From Actinomycetota bacterium (lineage in GTDB: Bacteria; Actinomycetota; Actinomycetes; Mycobacteriales; HKI-0501): 64,000 nt of DNA. The notes below the pieces were generated by a model, which saw nothing but the letters and a program-made list of their open reading frames with translations, made no database searches and had not been told where the DNA came from. The stretch is from the NCBI GenBank assembly GCA_030840805.1, contig JAVEDU010000055.1:1-64000 (forward strand), in the 5' to 3' direction. The translations under genes were made by a program, and so were the position numbers. Of this stretch, positions 9,246 through 18,349 are shown piece by piece; positions within the stretch are counted from its first letter, which is position 1, and each line of letters starts with the position of its first letter.

Positions 9246-10636
9246 GGCAGCCGCACCTCCACGCGCAGGCCGGGACCGGCGTCCGCGAGCCGAACCGTCC
9301 CGCCGTGCCCCCGGACCAGCTCCCGCACGATCCCGAGCCCCAGCCCGGCACCGCCCTCGTCCCGGCCACGGGCGTCGTCGAGCCGGGTGAACCGTTCGAA
9401 CACCCGCTCCCCGTCGGCGGGCGCGATCCCCGCCCCGTCGTCCTCGACGACCACCACCACGGCGCCATCCTCGGCGGCGGCACTCACCCGCACCTCCGAC
9501 CCGGCATGGCGTACCGCGTTGTCCAGCAGGTTCGCCAGCACCCGCCGCAGCTCGTCGGCGCGGCCGGTCACCCACAGCTCCGGCGGCCCGGCCACGATCA
9601 CGGGCACCCGCGCGTCGCCGTACCGCGCCGCCACCTCCCGGACCAGCGCCGGAAGCTCCACCGGCATGCCCGCAGGCCGCCCCGCGCCGGTGTCGTCCAG
9701 CCGCGCCAGCAGGAGCAGGTCGTCGACGAGCCGGGACAGCCGTTCCGCCTCGGCCACCAGGTCGGCCAGCCGGTCCGGTGGGATGCCGCCGCCACGGCGC
9801 TCGGCGACCTCCAGCTGGGTCCGCAGGCTGGCGAGGGGGTTCCGCAGCTCGTGGGCGGCGTCCGCGACGAACGCCCGCTGCCGTTGCCGTGCCACGTCCA
9901 GCCGGTCGAGCATGCCGTTCAGCGTCACCGCGAGCCGGTGCAGCTCGTCCTCGGCGTCCGTGACGGGCAGCCGGTGTCCCGCCCGGGCGCCGGTGATCTC
10001 CTCCGCGCCCACCCGCAGTGCCTCCACGGGCCGCAGCGCCCCGCCGATCACCAGCCAGCTCAGCGCCGCGAGCGCGCCGAGCAGCAGCGGGAAGCCGACC
10101 AGCACGGCGGTGCGCACCACCCGCAGGCTGTCGCGCACCTCGGAGACCCCGACCGCGACGATCACGGTCTGCCGGTCGCCCACCGGCCCGGCCGGGACCG
10201 CCACGACCCGCAGCGGCGAGCCGTACGGCCCGGTCCGGTTCTCCGGCAGGTACCGGGGCCGGACGTTCGCCAGGTCCGCCGGCGGCAGGAGCGGCACGAG
10301 GCGGTCGGCGCCGGCGGAGGCCGCCCGCACCCGTCCGGCCGGGTCCACGACCTGGACGAGCCGGGTCGGACCGCCGACCGGGATCGGATCGGACAGCCGC
10401 CCCGCGTCGACCAGCGCGGCGACGTCCCGGGCGCTCCGCAGCGCCCCCTGGTCGAGCGCCCGCACCGACGCAGCACCCACCGTTCCGACCAGCAGCAGGC
10501 CGCCCGCGGTGAGCCCGGCGGCGAGCACGGCGGTCGCCGCGACGGTCAGCCGGGCGCGCAGACCGAGCCGGCGCCACCACCGCCGATGCGCGGTACGCAG
10601 CTCAGCCACCGTCCGCGGCGAGCCGGTACCCGGCAC
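9230..10636 (-). CDS. two-component sensor histidine kinase
   Basis: A 468-residue membrane sensor kinase. Order: TM1 about 30-52, a periplasm-side sensor of about 120 residues, TM2 about 173-197, HAMP (about 198-250), the H-box VADAAHELRNPLAS with phospho-acceptor His262, then the ATPase N-box (LANLLDNAVRHAG), G1 (VEDDGAGI) and G2 (GLGLGI). It pairs with the response regulator just upstream. Start GTG at 10636 has GGAG 10 bases before it and overlaps the regulator by 35 bases; a GTG at 10609 (459 residues, 8-base overlap) is the alternative. The stop lies in palindromic repeat copy 1. The signal is not deducible. Confidence 0.92.
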   Translation of the reverse strand: MPGTGSPRTVAELRTAHRRWWRRLGLRARLTVAATAVLAAGLTAGGLLLVGTVGAASVRALDQGALRSARDVAALVDAGRLSDPIPVGGPTRLVQVVDPAGRVRAASAGADRLVPLLPPADLANVRPRYLPENRTGPYGSPLRVVAVPAGPVGDRQTVIVAVGVSEVRDSLRVVRTAVLVGFPLLLGALAALSWLVIGGALRPVEALRVGAEEITGARAGHRLPVTDAEDELHRLAVTLNGMLDRLDVARQRQRAFVADAAHELRNPLASLRTQLEVAERRGGGIPPDRLADLVAEAERLSRLVDDLLLLARLDDTGAGRPAGMPVELPALVREVAARYGDARVPVIVAGPPELWVTGRADELRRVLANLLDNAVRHAGSEVRVSAAAEDGAVVVVVEDDGAGIAPADGERVFERFTRLDDARGRDEGGAGLGLGIVRELVRGHGGTVRLADAGPGLRVEVRLPPTPR

Positions 10637-11279
10637 CCCGGACGGTCTCCAGCGACCGCCGCCCGAACGGGGCGTCCACCTTGCGGCGGAGGTACCCGAT
10701 GTAGACCTCGACCGTGTTCGGGTCGATGTCCTCGGCGGCGTCCCACACGTGGTCCAGGATCTCGGTCTTGGACACCACCCGGTCGAGGTGCCGCAGCAGG
10801 TACTCCAGCAGCGCGAACTCCCGCCCCGTGAGCGTCACCTCCGCCCCACCGCGGCTGACCCGGCGGCTCGCCGGGTCGAGGCGCAGGTCGCCGGCCGCGA
10901 GGACCACCGGCCGGGCGCGCACCCCGCGCCGCAGCAGGGCCCGCAGCCGGGCCACCAGCACCACGTACGAGAAGGGCTTGGTCAGATAGTCGTCGGCGCC
11001 CACGTCCAGCCCGTCGGCCTGGTCGTACTCGCCGTCCTTCGCGGACAGCAGCAGGATCGGCACCCAGTTGCCCTCGGCGCGCAGGCTCTCCACCACCCGG
11101 TACCCGGAGAGCCCCGGGAGCATCACGTCGAGCACCACCGCGTCGTACTCCCCGGAGCGGGCCAGGTCCAGCCCCGCCGGGCCGGTGTGGGCGACGTCCA
11201 CCGCGAACCCGTCCGCCTGGAGCCCCTCCCGGAGGGCGCGCGCGAGCCGCACCTCGTCCTCCACCACCAGTAGTCGCAC
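10602..11279 (-). CDS. OmpR/PhoB-family response regulator
   Basis: 225 residues: a receiver domain (acidic pair E7/D8, phospho-acceptor Asp51 in VVLDVMLPG, conserved Lys in DDYLTKPF) followed by a winged-helix DNA-binding domain (TGREFALLEYLLRH, the TVEVYIGYLRRKVD recognition region and RGAGYRL end). The GTG at 11277-11279 gives the standard VRLLVVEDE opening. Cotranscribed with the kinase and divergent from the LolA-like gene 95 bases away, which with its ABC exporter is the obvious target. The intervening region carries an inverted repeat at 11282-11344. Confidence 0.93.
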   Translation of the reverse strand: MRLLVVEDEVRLARALREGLQADGFAVDVAHTGPAGLDLARSGEYDAVVLDVMLPGLSGYRVVESLRAEGNWVPILLLSAKDGEYDQADGLDVGADDYLTKPFSYVVLVARLRALLRRGVRARPVVLAAGDLRLDPASRRVSRGGAEVTLTGREFALLEYLLRHLDRVVSKTEILDHVWDAAEDIDPNTVEVYIGYLRRKVDAPFGRRSLETVRGAGYRLAADGG

Positions 11280-11281
11280 GG

Positions 11282-11344
11282 GTCGATCCTGACACCCCGG
11301 GCCAAGTCTCAGCCTCCTCACAGCATGACCGGCGCAGGATCGAC
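11282..11344. promoter_or_regulatory. inverted and direct repeats between response regulator and LolA-like gene
   Basis: Perfect 10-base arms GTCGATCCTG (11282-11291) and CAGGATCGAC (11335-11344) enclose 43 bases. Inside are two CTCA-type half-sites, CTCAG (11308-11312) and CTCAC (11317-11321), spaced like the tandem sites bound by OmpR-family regulators. The region is the shared upstream area of two divergent units. Sequence symmetry is seen directly; binding by the neighbouring regulator is inferred. Confidence 0.4.
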
Positions 11345-11374
11345 GGGCAGCGACGACAGCCCGGAGGTTCCGCC

Positions 11375-12490
11375 ATGTCCGATCAGCTCGCACCCGCCCA
11401 CCGGCACACCCGGCTCCTGCGGTGGGGGGTCCCGGCGGGTGTCCTCGTCGTGGCCCTCGCCGTACCGGCCTCGGGACGCGTCCTGTCCGCCAGCGCGGCC
11501 CCGAGCCTGCCGCCGCGCACCCCCGCCCAGCTGCTCGCCGACCTCCAGACGGCCCGGGTCGACGGGATGTCCGGGACGGTCGTGCAGCACTCCGACCTGG
11601 GACTCCCGCAGCTCCCGGGCCTGGGCACGAGCAGCACGGGCAGCTCGTCGCTGACCTCGCTGGTCAGCGGTACCCACACGATGCGCGTCTGGTACTCCGG
11701 GCCGGACCGGGCGCGGCTGGCACTGCTCGGCACCCTGGGCGAGTCCGATGTGGTCCTGAACCACCGTGATCTGTGGATCTGGTCCAGCGACCAGAAGACC
11801 GCGCAGCACCACCGGCTCCCCGCCGGTACGAAGGACGCCCAGAAGCGGGGCAAGCACCCCGAGCTGCCCACCACCCCGCAGGCCGCCGCCGACCGTGCGC
11901 TCGCCGCGATCACCCCGACCACGGAGGTCAGCACCGCAGCGAACGCCACGGTCGCCGGCCGCTCCGCGTACGAGCTGGTGATCGCGCCGAAGGACCCCCG
12001 CTCGCTCGTCCACGAGGTACGCGTCGCGATCGACTCGGCGACGCACGTACCGCTGCGCTTCCGGGCGTTCGCGACCGGGCACTCCGCACCGGCGTTCGAG
12101 GTCGGCTTCACCCAGGTGAGCTTCCAGCGCCCGGGTGACGACCAGTTCCGGTTCACTCCGCCGCCCGGAACGAAGGTCACCGAGGCCACCACCGGCACCG
12201 CGCCCGCGACGACGGACAAGACCCCGCGGGGAGCGCAGCCCACCGTGGTCGGCACCGGCTGGACCGCCGTGGTCCTCGGCACGGCGCCCGCCATGCCGTC
12301 CGCCACCGGGTCCCGGGCCGGCGGGCCCGACGTCGGCCGCATGCTGGCGAGCCTCCCGCGGGTCCACGGCACCTGGGGCAGCGGCCGGCTGCTGACGTCC
12401 TCGCTGTTCTCCGTGCTGCTCACCGACGACGGCCGGGTCGTGGCCGGCGCCGTCTCGCCCGAGCTGCTCTACGCCGCCGCGGCGAAGTGA
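11375..12490 (+). CDS. exported LolA/RseB-like protein
   Basis: 371 residues. A signal sequence or anchor (about 16-34, GVPAGVLVVALAVPASG) is followed by a beta-rich domain with TARVDGMSGTVVQHSDLG and DLWIWSSDQKTAQHH, the style of actinobacterial proteins annotated as outer-membrane-lipoprotein-carrier LolA or sigma-E regulatory RseB-like. These probably bind acylated proteins or lipids at the outer face of the membrane. Start ATG at 11375 follows CGGAGG. The ABC exporter genes follow after 4 bases, so one operon is likely, opposite a two-component system. The exact ligand is unknown. Confidence 0.75.
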   Translation: MSDQLAPAHRHTRLLRWGVPAGVLVVALAVPASGRVLSASAAPSLPPRTPAQLLADLQTARVDGMSGTVVQHSDLGLPQLPGLGTSSTGSSSLTSLVSGTHTMRVWYSGPDRARLALLGTLGESDVVLNHRDLWIWSSDQKTAQHHRLPAGTKDAQKRGKHPELPTTPQAAADRALAAITPTTEVSTAANATVAGRSAYELVIAPKDPRSLVHEVRVAIDSATHVPLRFRAFATGHSAPAFEVGFTQVSFQRPGDDQFRFTPPPGTKVTEATTGTAPATTDKTPRGAQPTVVGTGWTAVVLGTAPAMPSATGSRAGGPDVGRMLASLPRVHGTWGSGRLLTSSLFSVLLTDDGRVVAGAVSPELLYAAAAK

Positions 12491-12494
12491 CCGG

Positions 12495-13490
12495 ATGACG
12501 GCCACCGCGCGGGCCGGCAGCGTGGCCGCCCGCAGCACCGACCCCGCCCGGACCGGCTCCGGGGACGCCATCCGCACCGAGGGCCGCACCAAGCGGTTCC
12601 GGTCCGGGCAGGTGGCCGTCGACCGGATCGACCTGGTCGTACCGCGGGGCAGCGTGTACGGCTTCCTCGGTCCCAACGGGTCGGGGAAGACCACGACGAT
12701 CCGGATGCTGCTGGGGCTGATCACGCCCACCGCCGGCAGCCACTCGATGCTGGGCGAGCCGATGCCGCGCGCCGCCGCGGACGTGCTGCCGCGCGTCGGG
12801 GCGCTGGTGGAGGGACCGGCGTTCCACCCGCACCTGTCCGGGCGGCGGAACCTCGCCCGGCTCGACGCCGCGGACCGCACCAGCGACCCGCGGACCGCGA
12901 CGACGCGGATCGGCACGGCGCTGGAACGGGTGGGGCTCACGGCGGCCGCCGGCAAGCGGTACCGGGCGTACTCGCTCGGTATGCGCCAGCGCCTCGGCAT
13001 CGCCGCCGCGCTGCTGCAGCCCCGGGACCTGCTCGTGCTGGACGAGCCGACGAACGGCCTCGACCCGCAGGGGACCCGGGAGGTACGCGGACTGGTCGAG
13101 TCCCTCGCCCACGGCGGGACGACCGTGCTGCTGTCCTCGCATCTGCTCAGCGAGGTGGACCAGGTCTGCACCCACGTCGGCGTGATGCACGTGGGACGGC
13201 TGGTGTCGCAGGGGACGATCGAGGATCTCCGGACCGCCGCGGTGCCGCGCGTCCATGTCCGGACCTCGCGCCCGGACGACGCCGCCGCGGTGCTGCGGCG
13301 CCTCGGGGTACCCGCCCCGACCGTCCACTCCGGAGAGGTCGTGGCCGACCTCGGCCCGTTCGAGCCCGAGGCGCTGCTGCGCGAGCTCGTACTGGCCGAC
13401 GTACCGGTCCGGGAGTTCCGGGTGGACACCGCCGATCTGGAGGACGTGTTCGTGGCACTGACCGGGGAGGGCTTCGATGTCAGCGGTTGA
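12495..13490 (+). CDS. ABC exporter ATP-binding subunit (DrrA/CcmA type)
   Basis: 331-residue cytoplasmic ATPase. Walker A GPNGSGKT at 59-66, the signature in the form YSLGMRQRL near 160, Walker B LLVLDEPTNGLD near 180, and H-loop LLSSHLL. The LGMRQ signature and the C-terminal extension are typical of drug or antibiotic exporters and Nat-type sodium exporters. The first 25 residues are an uncharged, poorly conserved lead. It overlaps the permease gene by 14 bases. Substrate unknown; pairing with a LolA-like protein suggests an envelope-active compound or lipid. Confidence 0.92.
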   Translation: MTATARAGSVAARSTDPARTGSGDAIRTEGRTKRFRSGQVAVDRIDLVVPRGSVYGFLGPNGSGKTTTIRMLLGLITPTAGSHSMLGEPMPRAAADVLPRVGALVEGPAFHPHLSGRRNLARLDAADRTSDPRTATTRIGTALERVGLTAAAGKRYRAYSLGMRQRLGIAAALLQPRDLLVLDEPTNGLDPQGTREVRGLVESLAHGGTTVLLSSHLLSEVDQVCTHVGVMHVGRLVSQGTIEDLRTAAVPRVHVRTSRPDDAAAVLRRLGVPAPTVHSGEVVADLGPFEPEALLRELVLADVPVREFRVDTADLEDVFVALTGEGFDVSG

Positions 13491-14343
13491 GGCGGTCGCG
13501 CCGGTCCGGGCGACGTCCCGGCCGCGGCGCGTGGTGTCGACGCGGTTCCTCCGCTCCGAACTGCGGCTCGTGTTCGGCCGGCTGCGAAACCTGGCGGTGC
13601 TGGCGGTGCTCGCCGGGGTCCCGATCCTCATCGCCGTCGCGGTACGACTGTCGAGTCCGGACAGCGGCGAGGGGCCGGCCTTCCTGTCCTCGATCACCGA
13701 CAACGGCCTGTTCGTGTCGCTCGCCGCGATGACCGTGGTGCTGCCGCTGTTCCTGCCGCTCGCGGTCGCCGTGGTGTCCGGGGACGCCGTGGCCGGAGAG
13801 GCGAACCTGGGCACGCTCCGGTACCTGCTCACCGTCCCGGTGCGACGGTCCCGGCTGCTGGCGGTGAAGTACACGGCGGTCGTGGCGTTCTGCTTCGCCG
13901 CGACGCTGGTCGTGGGGCTCGTCGGCGCCGCGATCGGGCTCGCGCTGTTCCCGGCCGGACCGGTCACGCTGCTCTCCGGTACGACGGTCGGCAGCGCCGA
14001 GGCGAGCTGGCGGATCCTCCTCTGCGCGCTCTACATCGGAGCGTGCATGGCCGCGCTGGGCGCGGTGGGGATGTTCGTGTCGACGCTCACCGAGTACCCG
14101 GTCGCGGCGATGGCCAGCACCGCGGTGCTGGCCGTGACGAGCCAGGTCCTGGACGCGCTGCCCCAGCTGTCCGCGATCCACCCGTACCTGCTCAGCCACT
14201 GGTGGCTCGCGTACGGCGACCTGCTCCGCGACCCCATGTCGTCCACCGGGCCGCTGCACGGGCTCGGGTCGGCCGCCGCGTACATCGCGGTGTTCGGGGC
14301 GCTCGCCTGGGCGCGGTTCGCCGGGCGTGACGTGTCGAGCTGA
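13477..14343 (+). CDS. ABC exporter permease (ABC-2 type)
   Basis: 288 residues with six predicted membrane spans (for example LAVLAVLAGVPILIAVAV near 40-57 and AAMTVVLPLFLPLAVAVVSG near 84-103). The stretch VSGDAVAGEANLGTLRYLLT is the conserved loop of ABC-2 permeases (SGEFEEGTLELLLA-like), and VPVRRSRLLAVKY follows it. Translationally coupled to the ATPase by a 14-base overlap; together they form a complete two-component exporter of the DrrAB/NatAB kind. Confidence 0.9.
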   Translation: MSAVEAVAPVRATSRPRRVVSTRFLRSELRLVFGRLRNLAVLAVLAGVPILIAVAVRLSSPDSGEGPAFLSSITDNGLFVSLAAMTVVLPLFLPLAVAVVSGDAVAGEANLGTLRYLLTVPVRRSRLLAVKYTAVVAFCFAATLVVGLVGAAIGLALFPAGPVTLLSGTTVGSAEASWRILLCALYIGACMAALGAVGMFVSTLTEYPVAAMASTAVLAVTSQVLDALPQLSAIHPYLLSHWWLAYGDLLRDPMSSTGPLHGLGSAAAYIAVFGALAWARFAGRDVSS

Positions 14344-14365
14344 CCGCGCGTGACAGGCTCACCCC

Positions 14366-15370
14366 GTGCACATGCCGTGGCGAGCCGCGTGGGAGCAGGC
14401 GCTGTACGGCCCGGCGGGGTTCTACCGCCGGCCGGAGGGCCCGGCGGGACATTTCCGGACCTCGGTCCACGCCTCGCCCCTGTTCGCCCGCGCGATCGTG
14501 ACCCTGTTGTCGCGGGTGGACACCGCGCTCGGCGCGCCCGACGTCCTGGACCTGGTGGACGTCGGCTCGGGCCGCGGTGAGCTGCTGGTCGCCGTCGCCG
14601 CCGAGCTGCCGTCGGCCCTTGCCGCCCGGGTCCGGCTGACCGGCGTGGACGTGGTACCGCGGCCGGCGACCCTGCCCGCCGGGATCGGCTGGGCCGCCGT
14701 GCCCCCGGCCGGGACGACCGGCCTGCTGCTCGCGCACGAGTGGCTCGACGACGTGCCGTGCGAGATCGCGGAGGTGGACGACGCCGGGACGGTACGGCAG
14801 GTGCTGGTCGACCCGGCCGACGGCACGGAACGGTTCGGGGTGCCGGTGACCGGCGCCGCGGCCGAGTGGCTGCGCCGCTGGTGGCCGCTCACCGAACCCG
14901 GCACGCGCGCGGAGATCGGTACCGCCCGTGACGCGGCCTGGGCGGAGGCCGTGGCGAGCGTGGCCCGCGGGGTGGCGCTCGCCGTGGACTACGCGCACAC
15001 CGCCGCGACCCGGCCCCCGTTCGGCTCGCTCAGCGGATTCGCCCACGGCGCCGAGGTCGACCCCGTGCCGGACGGCACGCGGAACGTCACCGCGCATGTC
15101 GCGATCGACGCCGTCGCGGCCGCCGCCGCGCGGAGCCACGAGCCGGTCCGGTGCGACCAGCGGACGGCGCTGCGGGCGCTCGGCGTCCACGGCACGCGCC
15201 CGGACCGCGACCTCGCGTCGGCAGACCCCGCGGAGTACCTCCGCCGGCTTGTCGCGGCCGGCGAGGGAGCGGAGCTGACCGACCCGACGGGTCTCGGCGC
15301 GTTCGAGTGGCTGCTACAGCCGGTCGGGATACCGGCGGCCGGGCTACTCTCCGGAGACGGTCGACGGTGA
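14366..15370 (+). CDS. MidA/NDUFAF7-type SAM-dependent methyltransferase (COG1565)
   Basis: 334 residues. The N-terminus [19 protein letters not shown] and the SAM site VGSGRGE (66-72), followed by [15 protein letters not shown], are hallmarks of the COG1565 family. The mitochondrial member NDUFAF7 dimethylates an arginine of the complex I subunit NDUFS2, the homologue of NuoD. A NuoD paralogue lies 5 kb downstream on the same strand. Start is taken as GTG at 14366; an ATG two codons later is equally possible. No close Shine-Dalgarno, so possibly leaderless. Substrate here is inferred, not shown. Confidence 0.75.
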   Translation: MHMPWRAAWEQALYGPAGFYRRPEGPAGHFRTSVHASPLFARAIVTLLSRVDTALGAPDVLDLVDVGSGRGELLVAVAAELPSALAARVRLTGVDVVPRPATLPAGIGWAAVPPAGTTGLLLAHEWLDDVPCEIAEVDDAGTVRQVLVDPADGTERFGVPVTGAAAEWLRRWWPLTEPGTRAEIGTARDAAWAEAVASVARGVALAVDYAHTAATRPPFGSLSGFAHGAEVDPVPDGTRNVTAHVAIDAVAAAAARSHEPVRCDQRTALRALGVHGTRPDRDLASADPAEYLRRLVAAGEGAELTDPTGLGAFEWLLQPVGIPAAGLLSGDGRR

Positions 15371-15384
15371 CCGGGGAGGCTCAC

Positions 15385-16161
15385 ATGCCCGAGCGCACGA
15401 CCTATCCCGAGGGCGCCCCCAACTGGGTCGACCTCGGCACGCCGGATCTCGACGCCGCGAAGCTCTTCTACGGCCGGCTGTTCGGGTGGACCTTCACCGA
15501 CACCGGCCCCGAGCACGGCTACTACGTGCTCTGCGAGCTCGACGGCCTGCCGGTCGCCGGGCTCGGGCCGCTGCAGGACCCGGGCGTGCCGTCGATGTGG
15601 AGCACGTACCTCGCGTCGGGCGACGCCGACCACACGGCCGGGCGGATCCGGGACGCCGGCGGCCGGGTGTTGATGGAACCCCTCGACGTGGCCGACGCGG
15701 GGCGGATGCTCTACGCCGTGGACCCGACCGGGGCGGGGTTCGGGGTGTGGCAGGCCGAGGGGCACCTCGGCTCACGCCGCACCGGCGAGCCCGGCGCGCC
15801 GGCCTGGCACGAGCTGCGCACCCCCGACGGCGCGACCGCCGACGAGTTCTACCGCGCGGTGTTCGGCCACGAGCACGAGCAGATCGGCGACGGCCGGACG
15901 TTCGACTACGCGGTGATCCGGGTGGCCGACGAGCCGGTGGGCGGCCGGCTGCGGGTGGGCAGCGACGACCCGTCCGGGGTACGGCCGCACTGGCTGACGT
16001 ACTTCGCCGTGGCGGACACCGACGCGGCCGCCGCGGTGGTCGCCGAGGCCGGCGGCACGGTGCGGCGGGACCCGGTGGACACCCCGTACGGGCGGCTCGC
16101 GGTCGTCGCCGATCCGTGCGGTGCGGCGTTCACGGTGATCCAGCTCCCGCAGTTGTCCTAG
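15385..16161 (+). CDS. VOC family protein (two glyoxalase-like domains), copy A
   Basis: 258 residues built from two vicinal-oxygen-chelate halves: WVDLGTPDLDAAKLFYGRLFGW near residues 13-34 opens the first, and AWHELRTPDGATADEFYRAVFG near 138 the second. Such proteins bind a divalent metal and act as glyoxalases, ring-cleaving dioxygenases, or resistance and carrier proteins; PFAM-level sequence does not tell which. Start ATG at 15385 has GGGGAGG upstream. The next gene is a paralogue of the same length, indicating tandem duplication. Confidence 0.85.
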   Translation: MPERTTYPEGAPNWVDLGTPDLDAAKLFYGRLFGWTFTDTGPEHGYYVLCELDGLPVAGLGPLQDPGVPSMWSTYLASGDADHTAGRIRDAGGRVLMEPLDVADAGRMLYAVDPTGAGFGVWQAEGHLGSRRTGEPGAPAWHELRTPDGATADEFYRAVFGHEHEQIGDGRTFDYAVIRVADEPVGGRLRVGSDDPSGVRPHWLTYFAVADTDAAAAVVAEAGGTVRRDPVDTPYGRLAVVADPCGAAFTVIQLPQLS

Positions 16162-16226
16162 CTCCGAAGTTGTCACAGCCCGGTGCCACGCTGGTCTCCG
16201 CACCGGTTCGAGAGTGGAGGATTCTC

Positions 16227-17003
16227 ATGGCTGAGCGAACGTCGTACACCGAGGGCACCCCGAGTTGGGTCGACCTGGGCACTCCCGACCTGGAGGCCGC
16301 GAAGCGCTTCTACTCCGGCGTGTTCGGCTGGACCTACGAGGGCGGTGGCGCCGAGGTGGGCAACTACACGAACGCCCTGCGGGACGGGCTTCCCGTCGCC
16401 GCGCTGGCACCGCAGCAGGACCCGTCGATCCCGACCCGCTGGACCACCTACTTCGCGTCCGACGACGCCGACCGCATCGCGGCACGGATCGCGGACGCGG
16501 GCGGCCAGGTGGTGGTGGAGCCGATGGACGTGATGGAGTTCGGGCGGATGCTGATCGCGTTCGACCCGAGCGGGGCGCCGTTCGGGGTCTGGCAGGGCAG
16601 GTCTCACATCGGCGCCCGCCGCGTCAACGAGCACGGCGCGGTGACCTGGAACGAGCTGCACACCCGCGAGGGTGCCGACGCCGACCGCTTCTACGGATCC
16701 GTGTTCGGGCACGAGCAGGAGCCGATGGGCGACGGCTCGTTCGACTACACGCTGTACAAGGTCGGCGACCGCCCGATCGGGGGCCGGAACCAGCTCGGCG
16801 ACGACGCCGGCACCGCGCCCGCCGGGTGGCTGACGTACTTCGCGGTCGACGATCCCGACGCGGCGGTGACGGCCGCCACCGCGGGCGGCGGGACGGTGCT
16901 GATCCCGGCCCGCGACTCCGAGTATGGGCGGATGGCCGTGCTCGCGGACCCGTGGGGAGCGCCGTTCGCGGTGATCGCGGCTTCCCCGGAGGAGCCGAGC
17001 TGA
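16227..17003 (+). CDS. VOC family protein (two glyoxalase-like domains), copy B
   Basis: 258 residues, same length and layout as copy A, with WVDLGTPDLEAAKRFYSGVFGW opening the first half and TWNELHTREGADADRFYGSVFG the second. The two genes are separated by 65 bases and agree through most of both domains, so they arose by tandem duplication, followed by divergence in the middle of each half. Start ATG at 16227 has a good GTGGAGG site. Function unassigned beyond the VOC fold. Confidence 0.85.
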   Translation: MAERTSYTEGTPSWVDLGTPDLEAAKRFYSGVFGWTYEGGGAEVGNYTNALRDGLPVAALAPQQDPSIPTRWTTYFASDDADRIAARIADAGGQVVVEPMDVMEFGRMLIAFDPSGAPFGVWQGRSHIGARRVNEHGAVTWNELHTREGADADRFYGSVFGHEQEPMGDGSFDYTLYKVGDRPIGGRNQLGDDAGTAPAGWLTYFAVDDPDAAVTAATAGGGTVLIPARDSEYGRMAVLADPWGAPFAVIAASPEEPS

Positions 17004-17014
17004 CCGTCCGGCGC

Positions 17015-17064
17015 GATCGGGAGTCCGTCCTCGCGCACCGGGCGACGGGGACGGACCCGCGATC
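17015..17064. terminator. bidirectional stem-loop between VOC copy B and P450
   Basis: Arms at 17015-17030 and 17049-17064 pair over 16 positions with two mismatches (inner GTCCGTCC / GGACGGAC perfect), leaving an 18-base loop. It sits between the stops of two convergent genes, where a terminator for both is expected. There is no T-tract, which is common for GC-rich actinobacteria. Confidence 0.5.
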
Positions 17065-17073
17065 AGCCGCGGC

Positions 17074-18309
17074 TCACACCGTGACGCACAGCTCCTCGAG
17101 TCCCCGGAGCACGTAGCCGGGCTTCCACAGCGGCTCGGCCACCAGGGTCAGCCGCGGTACCCGCCGGAGCAGGGCCCCGTAGGAGGCGGACAGTTCGATC
17201 CGCGCGAGCGCGGCACCGAGGCAGTAGTGCGCGCCGAGGCCGAACGACAGGTGCGTGTTCGACGTGCGCCGGAGGTCCAGCACGTCCGGGTCCTCGCGTA
17301 CGGCCGGGTCACGGTTCGCCGAGCCGAACAGCAACGCGACCTCGGCCCCTCGGGGGATCTGCACTCCCGCGACCTCGATGTCCTCCAGCACCCAGCGCTC
17401 GAACATCTGCGCCGGGGTGTCCCAGCGCATCAGCTCCTCGATCGCGCCGGGAAGCACCCCGTCGAGGTCCGACCGCAGCACGGCGAGCTGGTCCGGGTTG
17501 CGGAACAGCGACCACCAACCGTTGCCGGTCATGTTCACGGTGGCCTCGTGCCCGGCGTTCAGGAGGAGGACACACGTCCCGACCAGCTCGTCCTCGGTGA
17601 GCACATCGCCCTCGTCGACGACCTGCGTCAGCGCGCTGATCAGGTCGTCGCCCGGCCGTACCCGGCGCTCGGCGGCCAGGGCCCGCAGGTAGTCCCCGAA
17701 CTCGAGGCACGCCGTCACGGCCAGGTCCTGCACCTTGCGTGACGGGTTCAGCTCGTACATGCCGCAGATGTCCGCCGACCACGGCCGCAGCAGGTGCTGG
17801 TCCGCCGCCGGGATGCCGAGCATCTCCGCGATCACCGTGACCGGCAGCGGCTCGGCGACGGTCGACAGCAGGTCGACCGGCGAGCCGTCGCTGCCCGCGT
17901 CGAGCAGGTCGTCGATCAGGCCCTCGGCGGTACGGACCACCATCGGCGCGAGTCGCGCGACCATCCGCGGCGTGAAGGCCTTGCTGACCAGCCGGCGCAG
18001 CCGCGTGTGGTCCGGCGGCTCCACGTCGAGCATCCCGCCCCGGACCACGCGCCAGAACGGGTCCAGGTGCGCCGGCTCGGGGTCGCGCCCGAACTCGGCG
18101 GGCGTCGCCACGTGGAGGTACGACCGGCCGAGGCGACGGTCACGCAGCAGCGCGTCGACGTCCTCGTGGCGGGAGATGAGCCATTGGTCGGTCGGCGCGA
18201 AGTACCGGACGGGCGCTTCGTCACGCAGCCGGGCATACGCCGGGTACGGGTCGCCGACGAAGGCGGGCGACCACGGGTCGTACGTGGCCGATGAGGCGGT
18301 GGCGGGCAT
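17074..18309 (-). CDS. cytochrome P450
   Basis: 411-residue soluble bacterial P450 monooxygenase. The heme loop FGLGAHYCLG (356-365, axial Cys363), ExxR at 292-295, and an I-helix AGHEAT (252-257) are all present; EPPDHTRLRRLVSKAFTPR near 97-115 is the usual CYP substrate-recognition stretch. The I-helix has the acid-threonine pair as Glu-Ala-Thr, so oxygen activation looks intact. No ferredoxin or reductase gene lies beside it, so electrons must come from elsewhere. Divergent from an amino-acid permease; the shared upstream region carries short palindromes. Substrate unknown. Confidence 0.95.
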   Translation of the reverse strand: MPATASSATYDPWSPAFVGDPYPAYARLRDEAPVRYFAPTDQWLISRHEDVDALLRDRRLGRSYLHVATPAEFGRDPEPAHLDPFWRVVRGGMLDVEPPDHTRLRRLVSKAFTPRMVARLAPMVVRTAEGLIDDLLDAGSDGSPVDLLSTVAEPLPVTVIAEMLGIPAADQHLLRPWSADICGMYELNPSRKVQDLAVTACLEFGDYLRALAAERRVRPGDDLISALTQVVDEGDVLTEDELVGTCVLLLNAGHEATVNMTGNGWWSLFRNPDQLAVLRSDLDGVLPGAIEELMRWDTPAQMFERWVLEDIEVAGVQIPRGAEVALLFGSANRDPAVREDPDVLDLRRTSNTHLSFGLGAHYCLGAALARIELSASYGALLRRVPRLTLVAEPLWKPGYVLRGLEELCVTV

Positions 18310-18324
18310 CCGGCCACAGTAGTC

Positions 18325-18349
18325 ATCGTTTCATGTAAGGGTGAACGAT
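18325..18349. promoter_or_regulatory. candidate operator in the P450/permease divergent region
   Basis: The arms ATCGTT (18325-18330) and AACGAT (18344-18349) extend to TCGTTTCA / TGAACGA with one base missing on the right. It lies 16 bases upstream of the P450 start, in the 236-base region between divergent genes. A second palindrome, ATCCCCG (18348-18354) and CGGGGAT (18362-18368), follows directly. No regulator gene is adjacent. The remaining bases to 18545 show only the GAGGAGGAG ribosome site of the permease. Confidence 0.3.
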
